In this document: positions 8,885-17,268 of the stretch, in pieces
Numbering within the stretch: the first letter of the stretch is position 1
Layout: each line of letters begins with the position of its first letter
Source of the DNA: Chiayiivirga flava
Lineage (GTDB): Bacteria > Pseudomonadota > Gammaproteobacteria > Xanthomonadales > Xanthomonadaceae
Direction of reading: 5' to 3'
Length of the DNA stretch: 64,000 nucleotides
Assembly (NCBI RefSeq): GCF_014202825.1
Contig: NZ_JACHHP010000003.1
Span: 270,229-334,228 of the forward strand
The notes under the pieces: model-generated
Database searches by the model: none
What the model saw: only the letters and a program-made list of their open reading frames with translations
What the model was told of the DNA's origin: nothing
Program-made: the position numbers and the translations under genes

Positions 8885-9193
8885 TTACTCGGCCTCTTCT
8901 TCCTGATCGCCGGTCGCGTAGGAGTCGAACTCGGTGCGGCTCAGCGACTCGCTCTGATCGGCGTCGTAGCTCGCGAACAGAGTGTTGAGCTCATGCTCGG
9001 CAGGGATCTCCGACTGCGAAATCGTGCCGTCCTTGTTGACGTCGAGCTCGTCGAACGTCGGCTGCACGGTCGTGGTCTGGGTCGGATCCATCACCGGCTG
9101 CGGCTCGCCGACGGGGGTGGTCTGCGCGTTGGCGGACGCGGCGAAGGCAAGGGCGATGGCCGAAGCGAACAGGGTGGCGGGAATCTTGCGCAT
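8885..9193 (-). CDS. Secreted EF-hand (calmodulin-like) small protein
   Basis: 102-residue exported protein. The signal peptide MRKIPATLFASAIALAFAASANA ends with an AxA cleavage site. The mature part carries one canonical EF-hand loop, DVNKDGTISQSEI (Ca ligands at D, N, D, main chain, S, E). A second degenerate loop, DADQSESLSRTEF, lacks the usual Gly at position 6. The C terminus is acidic (GDQEEEAE). An upstream GGAGG six bases from the ATG at 9193 fixes the start. The probable role is periplasmic calcium binding; partners are unknown. A strong terminator follows. Confidence 0.85.
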   Translation of the reverse strand: MRKIPATLFASAIALAFAASANAQTTPVGEPQPVMDPTQTTTVQPTFDELDVNKDGTISQSEIPAEHELNTLFASYDADQSESLSRTEFDSYATGDQEEEAE

Positions 9194-9522
9194 GGGAAAC
9201 CTCCAAATCGATCCATGAGTGGACGTCGAAGCCGTGGCTTCACGTGGAAGCCGTCGGGCTTCACGGGAGATATAGCACGCCGCGTGCCAATCTCTATTGC
9301 TCGGCAAGCATCTGAAAACGCTGATGTTGTGGGCGGTACAGCTGCGCGTCGCGCGGCGCGTCGCACGGTCGGCGATTCCACGTCGCGGCACGCTGCACGA
9401 TCGCCGTTAGGACGACGTTAGCGCGCCGCGCGCCGACCGCGTGTCGCGCTTCACGCAGCGCGTCCGCACTCCGCTACCATCCCTGCGCCCGGACCGCGGG
9501 CGCACTGTCGGAGGATGCTGCC
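9194..9522. other. Divergent intergenic region between EF-hand and M48 genes
   Basis: About 330 bases between two genes transcribed away from each other, so both promoters should lie here. Ribosome-binding sites are visible at both ends. No convincing sigma-70 pair, coding region or repeat was seen. Confidence 0.5.
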
Positions 9523-10449
9523 ATGGGCCCGTTCGGTCGTCGTTCTCCCGCAGCGGCACAGGGCGCGCCGCGCCGCCGCGGAGGCTTTCGCTGGTGGGTG
9601 CTGCTGCTGTTCGCACTCTACGCCGGCTACTACTGGATCTCGAACCAGCAGGATGCCGCGTTCACCGGGCGCAGCCAGCTCATCGACAGTTCGGTCGAAC
9701 AGGAAGCGGCGCTCGGCCTGCAGGCGTACGAGGAAGTGCTGGCGCAGTCGAACGTGGTCACCACCGGTGCGCTGCCCGGCCAGGTGCGCGAGATCATGAC
9801 GCGCCTCGTGAACGTCGCGCCGCGCGTGGAGAACGATCTTGCCGCCGCACGCGGTGCGCAGCCGTCGACGCAGTGGGATGCGTTCGACTGGGACGTGAGC
9901 GTGATCGAGTCCGAGCAGGCCAACGCGTTCTGCCTGCCGGGCGGAAAGATGGCGGTCTACACCGGCATCGTGCCGATCGCGCAGAACGGCGATGCACTCG
10001 CGGCCATCATGGGCCACGAGATCGCGCACGCGCTGCTGCGCCACGGCGGCGAACGCATGGCGCAGCAGAAGCTCGCGCAGATCGGTTCGATCGCGGCCGG
10101 CGTGGCGGTGGGCGACATGCCGCCGGAGCAGCAGCGCATGGTGATGGCCGCACTCGGCGCCGGCGCGCAGTACGGCCTGCTGCTGCCGTTTTCGCGCGAC
10201 CACGAATCCGAAGCCGACGAAGTGGGCCTGATGCTGGCCGCGGCCGCGTGCTTCGATCCGCGCGAAGCCGTCGGCCTGTGGGAGCGCATGGGGCAGGCCA
10301 GCGGTGGCCAGGCACCGCCCGAGTTCATGTCGTCGCATCCCAGCGGCGCCACGCGCATCGAGCGTCTGCAGCAGCTGATGCCGGCGGCGCTCGAACTGCG
10401 CCACACCTACTGCGGCGGCGCGCCGGCACCGACGGGGCCGGAGGCGTAG
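9523..10449 (+). CDS. M48 family metalloprotease, membrane-anchored
   Basis: 308-residue zinc metallopeptidase of the M48 family (LoiP/YcaL/BepA type). It has an N-terminal membrane anchor (WWVLLLFALYAGYYWI, about 24-39). The zinc motif HEIAH is at residues 165-169 and the third-ligand region is HESEADEVG at about 227. CLPGGKMAVYTGIVP before the motif is typical. A GGAGGA lies seven bases before the ATG. The active domain probably faces the periplasm, where relatives degrade misfolded outer-membrane or lipoproteins. It stands alone, divergent from the EF-hand gene. Confidence 0.92.
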   Translation: MGPFGRRSPAAAQGAPRRRGGFRWWVLLLFALYAGYYWISNQQDAAFTGRSQLIDSSVEQEAALGLQAYEEVLAQSNVVTTGALPGQVREIMTRLVNVAPRVENDLAAARGAQPSTQWDAFDWDVSVIESEQANAFCLPGGKMAVYTGIVPIAQNGDALAAIMGHEIAHALLRHGGERMAQQKLAQIGSIAAGVAVGDMPPEQQRMVMAALGAGAQYGLLLPFSRDHESEADEVGLMLAAAACFDPREAVGLWERMGQASGGQAPPEFMSSHPSGATRIERLQQLMPAALELRHTYCGGAPAPTGPEA

Positions 10450-10510
10450 CGGGGCGACCGGCGCGGCGCCGAGGCGCGTCCTCGCCGGTCGACGCCGCAC
10501 GGGCCACGCC

Positions 10511-11029
10511 ATGCACCACGCCTGCCCGCGCCATGCGCTCGCGCTGATGCGTCATCGCATCGATGCGGCGGACACCTGGCGTTGCGAGACCTGCGACGGC
10601 CTGTGGCTGCCCGGCACCGTCGTGGCGACGGTGGTCGGCAATGCCCCGCGCTGGCCGGCGCGCGCCGCCACCGACGCCACCGCGCTGTGCTGCCCGGACG
10701 ACGGCACGTCGCTGCGCGCGGTGGACGCCGACGGCATCGAGTTGGACCTGTGCGCCCGGTGCCACGGTCTGTGGCTCGATCGCGGCGAACTGGCCCACAT
10801 CCTGCGCCGCGCACGCGGCGAGGACGATCCTGCCGAGCGACTCGCCGAGGCGCTGCTCGACGAACTCGAGTCCGGCAGCGCCGATGCCATCGACCGCGTT
10901 GCGACGCGCCCGGCGCGCCGACCCGGACGCGATACGGGCGGCGAGACCGACGGCGCAGATGTGTCCGACGTCGCGGGCGACGCGCTGTCGGCGGTGCTGG
11001 AGTTCATCGCGGATGTCTTCGGTGCCTGA
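10511..11029 (+). CDS. TFIIB-type zinc-ribbon protein
   Basis: 172 residues with two zinc-ribbon-like parts. The N-terminal one is HHACPRHALALM with WRCETCDGLWLP. The second has LCCPDDGTSLR and LDLCARCHGLWLDRGEL, matching the zf-TFIIB family, whose signature is CxxCxGxWxDxGEL. The C terminus is acidic and ends in hydrophobic ALSAVLEFIADVF. The function of this family in bacteria is not established. It follows the M48 gene by 61 bases on the same strand and may share its transcript. Confidence 0.82.
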   Translation: MHHACPRHALALMRHRIDAADTWRCETCDGLWLPGTVVATVVGNAPRWPARAATDATALCCPDDGTSLRAVDADGIELDLCARCHGLWLDRGELAHILRRARGEDDPAERLAEALLDELESGSADAIDRVATRPARRPGRDTGGETDGADVSDVAGDALSAVLEFIADVFGA

Positions 11030-11044
11030 CGCGCAGGCGCGCGG

Positions 11045-12109
11045 TCACCGGCCGCGTCGGGCCCGGCGCAGGAAGCGTTCGGCCCAGCGTTCGACCTGCA
11101 GCGACGTGCGCGGTGCCGTGGCGGAAAAGCTGCGCTGCAACGCACCGCTGCGCCACGCCGAAAACACGATCGGATCGATGTAGGAATTGCGCGCCACCGC
11201 CGGCGTGTTGCCCAGCTGCGCGGCGATCTCGCGGACCACGCCCAGTTCGATGGACTTGAGGGCGCGTTCGCTCGCGGGCGTGGGCAGCGGCGTGCGCGCC
11301 AGCGCTTCGAGCGCGCCGCGCGTGGCGCGCCAGGTGCGGAAGTCCTTCGCGGTGTAGTCGCCGCCCATGACCTCGCGCAGGTAATCGTTGACCATCGACG
11401 AATCGATCGGCTCGTAGCAATCGCCGTCGACGCAGTACTGGAACAGCGCCTGGCCGGGCAGGGGATGGCAGCGGCGGATCAGCTTCACCACGCGCGGATC
11501 GTCGATCAGGCACTCGCGCACCAGCCCGCCCTTGCCGCGGAACCGCAGTTTCACGCGGTTGCCGCGCAGGATGCCGACGTGGCGCGAGCGCAGCGTGGTG
11601 AGGCCGAACGAGCCGTTGCTGCGCGCGTATTCGCTGTTGCCCACGCGGATCGAGGTGTCGGCCATCACCGACACCGCGGCGGCCAGCACCTTCTCGCGCG
11701 GCAGGCCCGGCAGTTTCAGGTCGCGTGCGAGGCGGCGGCGCAGCGCGGGCAGGGCGGCGGCGAAGCCGGCCATCGTCGCGTACTTGTCGCGGTCGCGCAC
11801 GCGGCGCCATTGCGGGTGATAGCGGTACTGCTTGCGGCCGCGTGCATCGCGGCCCGTGGCCTGCAGGTGCGCGCGCGGGTGGGTGCTGATCCACACGTCG
11901 ACGTACGCGGGCGGAATCGCGAGCTTGCGGATGCGCGCCAGCGTCTCGGCGTCGCGTACGGCGCGGCCGTGCGTATCGAGGTACGCGAACCCCTTGCCGG
12001 CGCGGCGGCGACGCAGCCCCGGATCGCTGTCGCGCACATAGACCAGCCCGGCCATGCGCGCGACGCGGGCTTCGTCCGGGGCGACGGCGTCGGCCTCAGC
12101 CGGCGTCAC
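11045..12109 (-). CDS. DNA topoisomerase IB (poxvirus-like)
   Basis: 354-residue bacterial type IB topoisomerase, which relaxes supercoils through a 3'-phosphotyrosine. The N-terminal domain has YRYHPQWRRVRDRDKYATM, and catalytic residues lie in KDFRTWRATRGALEAL. The nucleophile is predicted to be Tyr310 in VARNSYIDPIVF. The length matches bacterial members (about 330-360). The GTG start at 12109 overlaps the end of the upstream small membrane gene by 14 bases. It is convergent with the zinc-ribbon gene. Confidence 0.93.
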   Translation of the reverse strand: MTPAEADAVAPDEARVARMAGLVYVRDSDPGLRRRRAGKGFAYLDTHGRAVRDAETLARIRKLAIPPAYVDVWISTHPRAHLQATGRDARGRKQYRYHPQWRRVRDRDKYATMAGFAAALPALRRRLARDLKLPGLPREKVLAAAVSVMADTSIRVGNSEYARSNGSFGLTTLRSRHVGILRGNRVKLRFRGKGGLVRECLIDDPRVVKLIRRCHPLPGQALFQYCVDGDCYEPIDSSMVNDYLREVMGGDYTAKDFRTWRATRGALEALARTPLPTPASERALKSIELGVVREIAAQLGNTPAVARNSYIDPIVFSAWRSGALQRSFSATAPRTSLQVERWAERFLRRARRGR

Positions 12110-12365
12110 GGCGGGCCTGACGCAGGCGGCCGATCTGGCCGAGCACGGCGGTGATCACGAGCACGCCGTTGGTGAAGACGAACACCCAGTTCTCGACCAG
12201 CACGCTGTACACCACGAAGGCGAGACTTGCGACGATCTGTCCCACGAACAACCACGACGACAGCCGCGCCTGCGGGCCATCGCGCCACTGCAGTTGCACC
12301 TGCCGCAGCAGCGTCACCACCAGCACGGCCGACGCGCTCCAGCCGATCCAGTCCGCTGCATGCAT
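12096..12365 (-). CDS. Small three-helix membrane protein (PQ-loop/SemiSWEET-like)
   Basis: 89 residues with three hydrophobic segments: WIGWSASAVLVVTLLRQV, SSWLFVGQIVASLAFVVYSV and WVFVFTNGVLVITAVLGQI. The size and the pattern WxG...LxxQxxW...S resemble SemiSWEET/PQ-loop or LAB_N-type small proteins. The substrate is unknown. The ATG at 12365 has GGAG seven bases upstream. The 3' end overlaps the topoisomerase start, so the two are probably co-translated. Confidence 0.75.
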   Translation of the reverse strand: MHAADWIGWSASAVLVVTLLRQVQLQWRDGPQARLSSWLFVGQIVASLAFVVYSVLVENWVFVFTNGVLVITAVLGQIGRLRQARRDAG

Positions 12366-12781
12366 CCGGTGCTCCGCGAGTGGGGTTGCGCGCGCCGCAG
12401 CAGGTTCCGTGCCACGGCCGCGCGGCTCGCACCGCCCTTCCGCATGCGGCCGTCTGCGCCATCGTCCGTCGCGCCCTCCTGCAATCGCTCGGACGGCATG
12501 CACGGCGTGCGCGTCCGGCATCGGCGGCGGGCACGCTTCGCGGACAGGCGATTTTCCGCGCGGTTTCCGGGCGATTTGCGTCGGGCTTGCGCGAATGTGC
12601 CGCAGATTGCACGTCGCATCGCGCGCCTGCGACGCCGCCGCTCGGCTTGTGATCGTCGGCGAAGCGCCGCTACCCTCGGGATCGCGCCATGCCTTCGGCT
12701 GCCTGCGCCCGCACCGCATGCCGTTGGCCCGTCCGATGCAGGACCTGTCGCCCCATCCCGCCCGCCGTCACGGAGATTCCC

Positions 12782-13450
12782 ATGCGTACATCCCTGTTCC
12801 TCGCCGTCGCGCTTGCGCTGTCCGCCGCCGGGTGCGACCGCCAGACCCCCGCCGAGCCGCCCGCGCCGACCGCCGCGCCCGCGCCAGCCGCCACCCCCGC
12901 CGCGCCGGCGCCGGGCACGCCGGCTGCCACGACGCCCGCAGCCACACCCGCAACCACGCCCGCAACCACGCTCGCACCGGCAGGAACCGCAGGCGCCATG
13001 CCGCAGGCGCGCGTCGAGCTCAAGCCCACGCAGAACCAGACCGCTTCCGGCGGCCTCGTGCTCGAAAGCGACGGCAAGACCCCGGGCGTGCGCCTGCACG
13101 GCACCATCGAAGGCCTCACGCCCAACAGCACGCACGGCTTCCACATCCACGAAAACGGCGACTGCAGCGCACCGGACGGCAGCAGCGCCGGCGGCCACTT
13201 CAACCCGGACGGCAAATCGCACGGCGATCCGGCGAGCGAGGAGCATCACGTCGGCGACATCTTCGCGGTCACCGCCGATGCCAACGGCGTCGGTCAGGTC
13301 GATGCCCGCGCCGACCGTGCCACGCTCTCCGACGGCGCACCGACGGATGTGCTGGGCAAGGCCGTGATCGTCCACGAGAAGGCCGACGACTACAAAACCC
13401 AGCCCACCGGCGATGCCGGCGGCCGCATCGCCTGCGGCGTGATCCAGTAG
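12782..13450 (+). CDS. sodC: Cu/Zn superoxide dismutase, lipoprotein form
   Basis: 222-residue periplasmic Cu/Zn superoxide dismutase. The N terminus MRTSLFLAVALALSAAGC is a lipoprotein signal with its Cys at about 18. A long Ala/Pro/Thr-rich tether (about 25-70, repeated ATTPA units) comes before the catalytic domain. Metal-ligand motifs are HGFHIHENGDC, GGHFNP, EHHVGD and the C-terminal GGRIACGVIQ. The lipid anchor and spacer suggest display at the outer membrane. It is monocistronic and followed by a GC-rich hairpin. Confidence 0.94.
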   Translation: MRTSLFLAVALALSAAGCDRQTPAEPPAPTAAPAPAATPAAPAPGTPAATTPAATPATTPATTLAPAGTAGAMPQARVELKPTQNQTASGGLVLESDGKTPGVRLHGTIEGLTPNSTHGFHIHENGDCSAPDGSSAGGHFNPDGKSHGDPASEEHHVGDIFAVTADANGVGQVDARADRATLSDGAPTDVLGKAVIVHEKADDYKTQPTGDAGGRIACGVIQ

Positions 13451-13467
13451 CCGGCGGCGTCGATTCC

Positions 13468-13492
13468 CCCGTCTCCCGACGCGGGAGACGGG
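13468..13492 (+). terminator. Hairpin downstream of sodC
   Basis: Ten-bp perfect stem cccgtctccc/gggagacggg around loop gacgc, 18 bases after the sodC stop. There is no T-run, so its efficiency as an intrinsic terminator is uncertain. Confidence 0.55.
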
Positions 13493-13549
13493 CCCTGCCT
13501 GCACACTGCGACAGTCCGGGCGGCAACCGCCCGGCGAGGAACCACGCCG

Positions 13550-13969
13550 ATGCGCCGCACCTACCACGGCTCCTGCCACTGCAAGGCGATCGCCTTTGCC
13601 GTCGAACTGGACTTCGACGGCGGCATCCGCAAGTGCAACTGCAGTTTCTGCCGCAAGACCGGCTACCAGAAATCCTTCGCCGCCTTCGACGCGCTGACGC
13701 TCACGCACGGCCGCGACACGTTGCGCGAATACCTGCCGACGCCGTCGCACTGGCCGCCGGGCGACATTCACCACTACTACTGCCCCCACTGCGGCGTGCA
13801 TCCGTTCTCGCACGGCGTGCTCGCGCAGATGGGCGGCGATTTCTGGGCGGTGAACATCGCCTGCCTCGACGACACGGACGAGGCCACGCTCGCCGCCGCG
13901 CCGCTGATCCACGAAGACGGCCTGCGCGACAGGCAGGACGCCGCACCGGCGATCACGTCCTATCTCTGA
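13550..13969 (+). CDS. GFA family (CENP-V/glutathione-dependent formaldehyde-activating) protein
   Basis: 139-residue Mss4-like zinc protein. Zinc-binding cysteines are visible in YHGSCHCKAIAF, KCNCSFCRKTG and YYCPHCGVHPF, the standard GFA pattern. Family members include a proposed glutathione-hydroxymethyl activating enzyme, but most have no proven reaction. The ATG follows gaggaaccacgccg. Its last ten bases overlap the end of the convergent LysR gene. Confidence 0.88.
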   Translation: MRRTYHGSCHCKAIAFAVELDFDGGIRKCNCSFCRKTGYQKSFAAFDALTLTHGRDTLREYLPTPSHWPPGDIHHYYCPHCGVHPFSHGVLAQMGGDFWAVNIACLDDTDEATLAAAPLIHEDGLRDRQDAAPAITSYL

Positions 13970-14925
13970 TACGCGTGCGCGGACGGCGGCGGCACGCCGA
14001 GCTGCACCAGCAGGTCGCGGTCCCACGCCGGTTCGTCGGCGAACTCCTGCGCGAGGAAATCGACGAAGGCGCGCACCCGCGGAGGCACCAGGCGGCGCTG
14101 CGGCATCACGGCGTGGATGCCGGTGTCCTGCGGACGATGCTGCGGCAGCACGATGCGCAGGCGTCCGGCGCGCAGGTCGTCGCCCACGTGCCAGGTGGAA
14201 TGCAGCGCGATGCCAAGGCCGGCGACGGCGGCGTCGCGCAGCAGTTCGCCGTAGTTGCTTTCGCAGCGGCCGCGCACACGCACCACGGTCTCGCCGCCGC
14301 CGTCGGGCGCACGCAGCCGCCACATGTCGTGGCGACCGGCGCTGCCGACCAGCACCAGGCATTCGTGCCGGGTGAGATCCTGCGGCGAGTCCGGGGTGCC
14401 GTGCGCGGCGAGATAGGACGGCGATGCGCACAGCACGCGCCGGTTCAGCGCAAGCCTGCGCGACACCAGGCTCGAATCGTGCAGATCGCCGATGCGGATC
14501 GCCAGATCGAAGCCTTCGCTGACCAGGTCCACCACCTGGTCGGTCAGATGCACGCTGACGCGCACGCGCGGATGGCGCGCGAGAAAGCGCGGCAGCAGCG
14601 GCGAGATGTATTGCCGCCCGAACGACGCCGACATCGTCACGCGCAAGGTGCCGGCCACGCCCGCGCCGGCGTCGCGCAGCCCGCTGCCGAGCGATTCCAG
14701 ATCCTGCACCAGCCCGCGGCCCTGCTCGGCGAGCAGCGCGCCTTCGGGCGTGGCGTGCAGTCGGCGCGTGGTCCGGTGCAGCAGGCGCACGCCCAGGCTC
14801 GTTTCCAGTCGCTTGAGGCGCTGGCTCGCGACCGCGGTCGAGAGATCCAGGCTGCGCGCCGCGGCACTGATCGACCCCAGGTCCAGCACCCGCAGGAACA
14901 ACGCGATGTCGCCGATGCGATCCAT
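13960..14925 (-). CDS. LysR family transcriptional regulator
   Basis: 321-residue LysR regulator. The N-terminal winged helix-turn-helix is MDRIGDIALFLRVLDLGSIS...AARSLDLSTAVASQRLKRLE. A co-inducer domain like the PBP2_CrgA group follows (LRVTMSASFGRQYISPLLPRFL). It starts at the ATG at 14925; a longer frame to 15036 would run into the intergenic region. It is transcribed divergently from an aldo/keto reductase and a zinc-type alcohol dehydrogenase, which are its likely targets. The inducer is unknown; relatives often respond to electrophiles or quinones. Confidence 0.92.
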   Translation of the reverse strand: MDRIGDIALFLRVLDLGSISAAARSLDLSTAVASQRLKRLETSLGVRLLHRTTRRLHATPEGALLAEQGRGLVQDLESLGSGLRDAGAGVAGTLRVTMSASFGRQYISPLLPRFLARHPRVRVSVHLTDQVVDLVSEGFDLAIRIGDLHDSSLVSRRLALNRRVLCASPSYLAAHGTPDSPQDLTRHECLVLVGSAGRHDMWRLRAPDGGGETVVRVRGRCESNYGELLRDAAVAGLGIALHSTWHVGDDLRAGRLRIVLPQHRPQDTGIHAVMPQRRLVPPRVRAFVDFLAQEFADEPAWDRDLLVQLGVPPPSAHAYQR

Positions 14926-15062
14926 GATTGTCAACGAGCGGTTGAAAGTGAATCGCGATCCTGCGTGTTTTTCGCGTGGAACGCGAGGCCTATCGTGGCG
15001 GCTTCCGCTCCGCGGCACCCGCCGCGCGGCTCGCACACGCTGTTTCCCGCAAGGAGTCGATC

Positions 15063-16085
15063 ATGGACCACCGTTTTCTCGGCGCATCCGGTTTCCGCGT
15101 GCCGGCCCTCACGCTCGGCACCGGCACGTTCGGCGGCAAGGGCCCGCTGTTCAGCGCATGGGGCAACACCGACGCCGCCGAAGCGCGTCGCCTGCTCGAT
15201 ATCTGCATCGACGCCGGCCTCACCATGTTCGACAGCGCCGACGTGTATTCGTCCGGGGCCTCGGAAACCATCCTCGGCGAAGCGATCCGCGGACGCCGCG
15301 ACCGGGTGCTGATCTCGACCAAGGCCTCGTTCCGCTTCGACGATGGCGTCAACAGCATCGGTTCGTCGCGCTGGCATCTGATCCGCGCCATCGACGCCGC
15401 GCTCGCGCGCCTGGGCACCGACTACATCGACCTCTTCCAGCTGCATGGCTTCGACGCGCAGACTCCGGTGGAAGAAACGCTGTCCACGCTCGACGATCTG
15501 GTCCGGGCCGGCAAGCTGCGCTACATCGGCGTGTCGAATTTTTCCGGCTGGCAGCTGATGAAGTCGCTCGCGGTGGCCGACCGGTACGGCTGGACGCGTT
15601 ACGTCGCGCACCAGGCCTACTACTCGCTGCTCGGGCGCGAGTACGAGTGGGAGCTGATGCCGCTGGCGCAGGACCAGGGCGTGGGTGCGGTGGTGTGGAG
15701 CCCGCTCGGCTGGGGCCGCCTCACCGGCAAGCTGCGTCGCGGCGCGCCGCTGCCGCCGACCAGCCGCCTGCACGAAACCGGCAACCTCGGCCCGCAGGTG
15801 GACGACGAGCGCCTGTACCGCGTGATCGACGCGCTCGATCGGGTCGCTCAGGACACCGGCAAGACCGTGCCCCAGATCGCGCTGAACTGGCTGCTGCAGC
15901 GTCCGACGGTGTCGACCGTGGTCATCGGCGCGCGCAACGAGGAGCAGCTGCGGCAGAATCTGGGCGCGGTCGGCTGGACGCTCGCGCCCGAACACATCGC
16001 GCAGCTGGACGCGGCAAGCGCGGTGACGCCCACCTATCCGTACTGGCACCAGCGCGGCTTCGAACGCAATCCGCCGCCGGTCTGA
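15063..16085 (+). CDS. Aldo/keto reductase
   Basis: 340-residue NADPH-dependent aldo/keto reductase with a TIM barrel. The catalytic tetrad is recognisable: Asp and Tyr in MFDSADVYSSG, Lys in VLISTKASF and His in LFQLHGFD. VIGARNEEQLRQN near the C terminus is the NADP-binding region. An AAGGAG precedes the ATG at 15063. It is divergent from a LysR regulator and 25 bases ahead of a quinone-oxidoreductase-like gene. The likely role is reduction of reactive aldehydes under that regulator. Confidence 0.92.
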   Translation: MDHRFLGASGFRVPALTLGTGTFGGKGPLFSAWGNTDAAEARRLLDICIDAGLTMFDSADVYSSGASETILGEAIRGRRDRVLISTKASFRFDDGVNSIGSSRWHLIRAIDAALARLGTDYIDLFQLHGFDAQTPVEETLSTLDDLVRAGKLRYIGVSNFSGWQLMKSLAVADRYGWTRYVAHQAYYSLLGREYEWELMPLAQDQGVGAVVWSPLGWGRLTGKLRRGAPLPPTSRLHETGNLGPQVDDERLYRVIDALDRVAQDTGKTVPQIALNWLLQRPTVSTVVIGARNEEQLRQNLGAVGWTLAPEHIAQLDAASAVTPTYPYWHQRGFERNPPPV

Positions 16086-16110
16086 GCCGATGCCGATCCA
16101 GGAGACCCCG

Positions 16111-17130
16111 ATGAAGGCCGTCGCACTGACGCGTTATCTGCCGATCGACGATCCGCAGTCGCTGCTCGACGTGGAACTTCCGCTGCCGACGCCGGAGCCG
16201 CACGACCTGCGCGTGCGCGTGCTGGCCGTGTCGGTGAATCCGGTCGACACCAAGGTACGCGCGCGCAAGCCGCAGGTGGAAGCCACGCCGCGCGTACTCG
16301 GCTACGACGCGGCCGGCGTGGTCGATGCGGTCGGCGTCGCCGTCTCGCGTTTCCGGCCCGGCGATGTCGTGTACTACGCCGGCGACATCACGCGCGCGGG
16401 GAGCAATGCGCAATACCAGCTCGTCGACGAGCGTCTGGCCGCGCTCAAGCCCGCGTCGCTCGACGCGGCGCAGGCCGCGGCACTGCCGCTGGTTGCGATC
16501 ACCGCGTGGGAGCTGCTGTTCCAGCGCATGCCGTATTCGCCCGATGCCGGCGGGCAGGGCAAGACTCTGCTGGTGCTGGCCGGCGCCGGCGGCGTGGGTT
16601 CGATCGCGATCCAGCTGGCGCGCCGCGCGGGATTCACTGTCATCGCCACGGCGTCGCGTCCGGAGACCGTGGACTGGTGCAGGCAGCTGGGCGCGCACCA
16701 CGTGATCGACCACCGCCATCCGCTGCCGCCGCAACTGGCGGCGATCGGGCACGCGCAGGTGGATGCGGTGCTCAACCTCGTCGACACCGATGCGTACTGG
16801 GACACGATCGGCGAGGTGCTGATGCCGCAGGGCCACGTCGGACTCATCGTGGAACCGTCCGGCGCGCTGAAGATCGGCGATCCGTACAAGGCCAAGTGCA
16901 TCGGCATCCACTGGGAAATGATGTTCGCACGCGCCCGCTTCCGCACCCACGACATGGCCGAGCAGGGCCGCATCCTTGCGCGTGTGGCCGAACTGATCGA
17001 CGCCGGCGAACTGCAGGGCATCCAGCGCGAGACCTTGAGTCCGATCAACGCGGCGAATCTGCGCGAGGCGCATCGCCGGCTCGAATCGGGCAGGACCGTC
17101 GGCAAGCTGACGCTGGCCGGCTGGGCCTGA
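16111..17130 (+). CDS. Zinc-binding alcohol dehydrogenase family / quinone oxidoreductase
   Basis: 339-residue medium-chain dehydrogenase of the NADPH:quinone oxidoreductase type. It has the GroES-like fold with VLAVSVNPVDTKVR and LGYDAAGVV, and the nucleotide-binding motif LVLAGAGGVGSIAIQLAR. No structural-zinc Cys cluster is seen, as in other quinone reductases. AGGAG precedes the ATG at 16111, which is preferred over an ATG 21 bases upstream. It forms an operon with the aldo/keto reductase. Confidence 0.9.
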   Translation: MKAVALTRYLPIDDPQSLLDVELPLPTPEPHDLRVRVLAVSVNPVDTKVRARKPQVEATPRVLGYDAAGVVDAVGVAVSRFRPGDVVYYAGDITRAGSNAQYQLVDERLAALKPASLDAAQAAALPLVAITAWELLFQRMPYSPDAGGQGKTLLVLAGAGGVGSIAIQLARRAGFTVIATASRPETVDWCRQLGAHHVIDHRHPLPPQLAAIGHAQVDAVLNLVDTDAYWDTIGEVLMPQGHVGLIVEPSGALKIGDPYKAKCIGIHWEMMFARARFRTHDMAEQGRILARVAELIDAGELQGIQRETLSPINAANLREAHRRLESGRTVGKLTLAGWA

Positions 17131-17220
17131 CGCGGCTGCCGACCCGCGTGCGCGCGACGCCCGCGCGGCCGGACCGCCGCGCGCGCCGTGCCGCCCTGCT
17201 CAAACGGCGTGGCATGGCGT

Positions 17221-17226
17221 CATAAT
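17221..17226 (+). promoter_or_regulatory. Possible -10 element of the NHL/uvrC/pgsA operon
   Basis: CATAAT, five of six matches to the sigma-70 -10 consensus, 43 bases before the ATG of the thioredoxin/NHL gene. No good -35 box is visible at the right distance. Confidence 0.35.
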
Positions 17227-17268
17227 GCGGTCACACCGGCGTCTGCGCCGTACGCGGTGATTGCCTGC

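Noticed and set aside
14926-15062. A specific LysR binding box between the divergent LysR and reductase genes
   Set aside because: The region is the expected place, but no clear T-N11-A palindrome stood out, so no operator is called.
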